DNA of 64,000 nucleotides, taken from positions 75,573,403 through 75,637,402 of the forward strand of contig NC_134419.1 of NCBI RefSeq assembly GCF_030867145.1, in the 5' to 3' direction. The notes beneath the pieces are model-generated. The model was not told the DNA's origin. It worked only from the letters and a program-made list of their open reading frames with translations, and did not search any database. The position numbers and the translations under genes are program-made. Position 1 is the stretch's first letter, and each line of letters begins with the position of its first letter. This DNA comes from Opisthocomus hoazin (lineage: Eukaryota > Chordata > Aves > Opisthocomiformes > Opisthocomidae). Positions 59,447 through 64,000 of the stretch are shown in pieces.

Positions 59447-62400
59447 ATGTTAAAACACAGCCTATTTTTGTTCACTTTTGGACTAACTTTAGCTGGAAAA
59501 CCTTTCTGGATAAAAGGTAAGCTTTTGGGTTTTTTTAATTATGCAGAAATTTTCTCTGAGTTGTCTTGTACTCTCCGGTCCGGATGGTAATGATGCGCAC
59601 CTTTCAAATGGAATCCCTGCTCTCCCCAGGTATTAAGCTATTAGCTGACCCACTAATTGAGAAAATCTTGTTTGGGAAAAAAAAGTATGTGGAAAAGATC
59701 GAGGGTTGAAGCTTTTTATGGTTGAGTTATTTATGGCTTTTTTCTCCAGGATGTAGTAGGTATGTAACTAGCTTATCTTCCGTACAGGACACTGGTTGTG
59801 ACAACTGCAGTTACTGTCCAGTAAAGTAACTTCAGTAAAGACTGGAGAAAAAGATTTCCATCTTCAGTCATGTGAGGGAAATTCCTACAGTTTTGTTTTA
59901 GCTCCTCGGTAACTCATTTCCTTTTATGATTTGGCTTCAGATTTTAGATATAGATGTAACACGTGAAATATTTCTTAGAAAGTGATATTTTTATGGCATG
60001 CATTAAAGATGGTTTCCTGCTTTGAGGTGTAAAAATGTAAATTGTCAGAACTGCATGTCTGCTGTTAGTTCCACACACTTAACTCATGAGACAGAATGAA
60101 TATTGTGATTTAGGTAATAAAATCATTGAAGATTAAGAGCAAAGTCAGAAGTAAATACTGAGTGCCGACATTCTTTGCAGAGCAGTTTGCTAACAGCAGC
60201 TTCCACGTTTTGATTGCAATGGCGGTCTTTAATGTTAAGCATATACCACCTGCACCCAGCTTTTAAAAATCCCGATGTTATCTGATAGGTAGAGATCATC
60301 ATTACACTGAAGAATCCGCCCCCTCGCTTTGAATGGGTGATTCTGTGGCTTCTTTGCATTATGAATCCCTTTCACAGAAACGTGGGAGGCTGAGGGTGAC
60401 TTTGTACTACTATAAATTAGACGAAATCTCTTTGTTTCCTTATAAAAGAAAAATTAACACTTTTGTTGTTAAAACCCATGTTATTGTTGACTGTGTAACC
60501 TGTTTAAAAGCAATAGTTGTGTCTCTTGATGAAAGTGAATACTCAAACCACACTGATGAGCAGACAAGACAAAGGAAGATGAATTCAAGTTCTCACAGTT
60601 TAAAAAAAAAGTCACTGGAGATATTGTTTTTTTCTTTATAAAAACATTTACCTGAAACCAGATCCCCAGCAGACTTCTTATCTTTAGCTTCCTGCATTAG
60701 CCTGATGTTCTGAACATAATTCTGATATAATGTAAAGGGCTACAGACCTTTTGCAAAGGTTTGACTGTCGCTGGAACAAACAAAATGCAGCGTTAGGCAA
60801 TGGCAGGAGCCGGCGTGGTGAGCCGAGATTACGCACGGAGCAGGTGGTGGCATTCTGTCCAGAGGGCAACTGTAAGTATTCCTCATTCAGGGCAATGGGG
60901 AAAGGAATAGGAGTAAAGGGGTTTAAATGGAAGGAGAGGGCTGAAGGAGGAGTTGATTTCATCAAAGAAAGACCAGAAAGAAGTAGAGAAGTAGAGCAAG
61001 AGGGAGAAGATGAGCAAGTGCAGGACCTAAGAGTAGCTAGAAGGCGAGACCACAGCAAATGGGTCTGTAACCAGTGAAAAGCATTCCCCAGAGTATTTAG
61101 GGACTGAGTTTATTCTTCTGGAGATAGAATATTCACCAGTTCTCTGTCTAGCAAGTTCTAAAACATCCTGGCAAAGTTGGATCCACCAAGTAACTGTACT
61201 ACACATCCATCAGCTGCTCCTCGAGAGCCCTGCTGTAAATCTACAGATCAGCACAGTCTGATTTCACAAAGCCTGAAGGAACGTAATTCTATCAGAGACG
61301 TTAGTGTCTCTTGCACAGTTGATTTTAACTGGCGAGCTCCTTCAAAAATCACGGTGAGGGGACAGATGGGTGCACAGAGAATGGAGCTGCACAAATTTTC
61401 TGTGGTACATCGCGTTGGAAGTGTAGGTCACGGAAGAAAAAATGTTTCAAAAATGGTAGACAAAGTTACAAAATTAATAATCCAGGTTAGAATATGTGAG
61501 AATTAAGACTGTGTTTAAATCATTTCATAGTTTTTCTTTGTGTGCTCTAGAAGACCACAGCTTTAGTCAGAAGTTAGGATTTTTTAAATCAGTTTGACCC
61601 TTCCTAAACTATTTCTTCATCAGTATCAAAGTACGCACTGAATATAGGAGGGTTGGGTTTTTAAAAATTTTTCTTGTTCTTTGGATTTTCTGTGATGTTA
61701 CTGTCATATTGGTTGAGGGATTTATTTTTTTATTTGCTAACAGTAGTTAATTTGTTTTCATAATGTTTATATGAAGGAATGACCAAAATTTATTACCCCA
61801 GTTACAATGTAAGTAACGAAGACTTAGAGTTAAAGCCAAGATTGCCAGCTAGTTTTGGACACCCAGTTTAAGAAAATTTTTGCTTGAATTTGCAGGTTTT
61901 AGCACTTTACATCAGCTGTGTTTGGGGTGGTGTAGTCATTAACCTTGAATACAGTCAAAACAGCATTGCTGCATGTTGACAATATATCTGTATGTTGAAA
62001 ATAAATACATGAGGCCACATATATTTAGTTTAAACAGTCAGAGATTAAGAGTACATTGACCATGAATGAAAATGTTAATTTCTGCAACTTTCCCAGCATA
62101 ACCCACGAACTCTGGCAGAGACAGAATAGACCAAACTGAGCATGGGCAGCTGGGTCCTGTGCTGGATAATGTGTTACTTATCCTTTCTGACTCTTTAGAA
62201 TTTGTTTTTAGGTGTATCTTCTGAACAGACATCCAGACCTTCTACCTCAGAAATAATTATTCCTCAAAGTCTGACAGGCAGAGAGAAACATCACCCATTT
62301 TTTCATGAGGTTTGTTATTCTGATTTTTTTCTTCTGATCTTGCTGTTTTTCACAATACTGTCCCATATTACACACACAATGTATGATATATAGAGAGATT

Positions 62401-63953
62401 ATTTTGGTAAAGAAATGTGCACCGTCTCTTCAGATTCTTAAGTGTTTTCAACTAGTTTAGAGTAAATTTTTTCCCACAAAGGTCTGTGATTTCACTCTAA
62501 GTTAACACCTTCCTAGTCCTGGTCCCAGCCTTGTAAGGCAGAAGTGGGAAGGAACATGAAGAATGTTTCCATGTCCTCCGAGTCAGATTAGATGTTGAAC
62601 TCGAACTAACGTCCATGCTGTATATGTCCGTGCTGTATATGTTTTTTGCTCATTGTAGCTGGTCTTTGGATCACCAGAGAATTTCAGCCTTGTAGCACCT
62701 AAAGGGCTGATGCTCGCTTTGTACAGATGGTCCCACAGCATCACACAGGTTAAATGAATGAGTTAAAAGAGAAAGATCTGAACCTTAATCCTTCAGTTCT
62801 GAGGTAATTTACCTTTGTGCCAGACACTGAGTTCAATTACTGAAGTAACTGTTAATGAAATAGCATTAGTCATCTTTGTGCAAACCGATTAAGGAAGGAA
62901 GAATCTGTGAGTCATTTGTCCGGCTGCTGGGATTTACCGAAGGAGTGTCGCAAAACGTGATGTGGTGGCTGGGCAAACAGTGCATACGTGAGCTGCACCC
63001 TTCTTGGGGCACCGAGTCTGGCCACCTTCACCCAGGCTGTAGCCACCTCCTCTCCACCAACACAGAATCGCAGAATCATAGAATGGTTTGGGTTGGAAGC
63101 GACCTTAAAGATCATCTCGTTCCAACCCCCCTGCCACGAGCAGGGACATCTTCCACCAGCCCAGGTTGCTCGGAGCTCCATTCAACCTGGCCTTGAACCC
63201 TGCCAGGGAGGGGGCAGCCACAGCTTCTCTGGGCAACCTGTGCCAGGGCCTCACCACCCTCATGGTGAAGAATTTCTTCCTAATATCTAATCTAAATCTG
63301 CCCTCTTTTAGTTTAGAGCCGCTCCCCCTTGTCCTATCACTACACACCCTTGTGAAAAGCCCCTCTCCATCCTTCCTGCAGGCCCCTTCAGGTACTGGAA
63401 GGCTGCTCTAAGGTCACCCCGGAGCCTTCTCCAGGCTGAACAGCCCCAACTCTATCCTCAGCCTATAGAACTACAGCATGGTAGCCTACGTTTAGCTGTA
63501 CTAACACCCCTTTTTTTGTTCTTTTAATAGCACAAGTTTTACATTTTCTTTTTTCTGTAGACTCTAAATTTTTTTACATTCCCTGTACAAATCTCTAATG
63601 GCAGACTAATTTAATTTATGTGTACTTTGTGTACCTTTTCATTCTGTCTTCTACAAGAAAATTTACAGCTTAGTAGAATTTAAACTTTCCATAGGAAATA
63701 ATGTGGAGTGTACTGCTGAGACTTTGAAAGGCACGAGGGTTAGGAATGTGTGTGTTGTAAATCTGGTAAATACTTAAGACATATATAGTATTTGGACTTC
63801 TCTTGTCAAAGAAGACACAGAACTGACACAACCAAGTAGAAAATCACTTACGTGATATCTTTCATTCTGTTTTCAGGAGCATTCAGATGACAATCTTTCT
63901 TACTCAATTAAAACCAGAAATGGAACATACCTCCTAAAACTGAAGAAAAATAA
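59447..63953 (+). CDS. ADAM-family metalloprotease, 5' part (first three coding exons)
   Basis: Exons 59447-59516, 62212-62309 and 63877-63953 join in frame (phases 1, 0, 2); the gene continues past the right edge. Exon 1 gives a signal peptide, MLKHSLFLFTFGLTLAGKPF. Exon 2 reads STSEIIIPQSLTGREKHHPF, which fits the (Y)EVVxPxxL motif at the start of ADAM prodomains. Exon 3 reads NLSYSIKTRNGTYLLKLKKN, fitting the prodomain strand pattern (LSY.I...G..Y.L.L.KN). The metalloprotease, disintegrin and later domains are outside the window, so I cannot say whether the zinc site is intact or which ADAM it is. The ATG was chosen for the signal peptide and a good donor (AAAG/gtaagc). In mammals PSTK follows PAAT on this strand; an ADAM here is unexpected. 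Confidence 0.75.
63062..63472 (-). mobile_element. CR1 LINE 3' fragment in an ADAM intron
   Basis: Reverse complement CR1: cagaatggtttgggttgg block, CCCCTGCCACGAGCAGGG, the MRVVRPWHRLPREAVAAPSL coding text on the minus strand, then through gagccttctccaggctgaac. About 410 bases, lying between ADAM exons 2 and 3. Confidence 0.93.
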
Positions 63954-64000
63954 GTATGTGATAGAGCGTTTAAGAAATCATTCCATCTTGGGATTTAGTT

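Noticed and set aside
61177-61506. 109-residue plus-strand open frame in the first ADAM intron
   Set aside because: No matching splice phase with ADAM exons and no recognisable motif; consistent with chance.
1-64000. CRISPR arrays, operons, tRNA or rRNA genes
   Set aside because: None seen. The sequence is eukaryotic, and repeats are CR1, LTR or short tandem duplications without regular spacers.

Overview
The window is bird genomic DNA. At least ten CR1 LINE fragments carry the typical avian CR1 3' end (the cagaatggtttgggttggaagggacc motif class and ATTCTGTG-type tails), genes have small exons in long AT-rich introns, and one CpG-island promoter is present. Gene content matches the vertebrate DMBT1 - CUZD1 - PAAT (C10orf88) neighbourhood, which is on human 10q26. 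The species cannot be named from sequence alone.

Layout. 1-6.3 kb: no gene seen. 6.3-17 kb: a graveyard of six broken, plus-strand SRCR exons (stops, frameshifts, internal deletion), the remains of one or more DMBT1-type genes. 17-21.9 kb: no gene seen. 22.0-44.0 kb: an apparently intact plus-strand gene that I assemble from 22 coding exons (about 739 codons): signal peptide, three group-B SRCR domains, a Pro/Thr/Ser stalk built from many tiny phase 1-1 exons, and a diverged orphan C-terminal half of a ZP domain with a furin-like site but no transmembrane segment. 45.3-46.1 kb: a CR1 copy with a long reverse-transcriptase ORF. 48.2-50.9 kb: relics of CUZD1 (signal-peptide exon with lost ATG, ZP exon with frameshift and stop, transmembrane exon). 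52.3-58.3 kb: PAAT on the minus strand, six exons, complete, with a solo LTR in intron 1 and a CpG-island promoter holding a 14-bp GC-box minisatellite. 59.4 kb to the right edge: the first three coding exons of an ADAM-family metalloprotease on the plus strand, divergent from PAAT.

How it fits together. The left 50 kb tells one evolutionary story: secreted SRCR/ZP mucosal-type proteins that expand and decay by exon duplication. One gene remains open. Its stalk was enlarged by a recent segmental duplication (37.3-38.6 kb copied to 39.0-39.9 kb, itself carrying a 172-bp tandem duplication), while its neighbours died. PAAT and the ADAM gene are unrelated housekeeping and protease genes on the flank. 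All exon borders are my reading of splice sites and frame; no transcript data were available.
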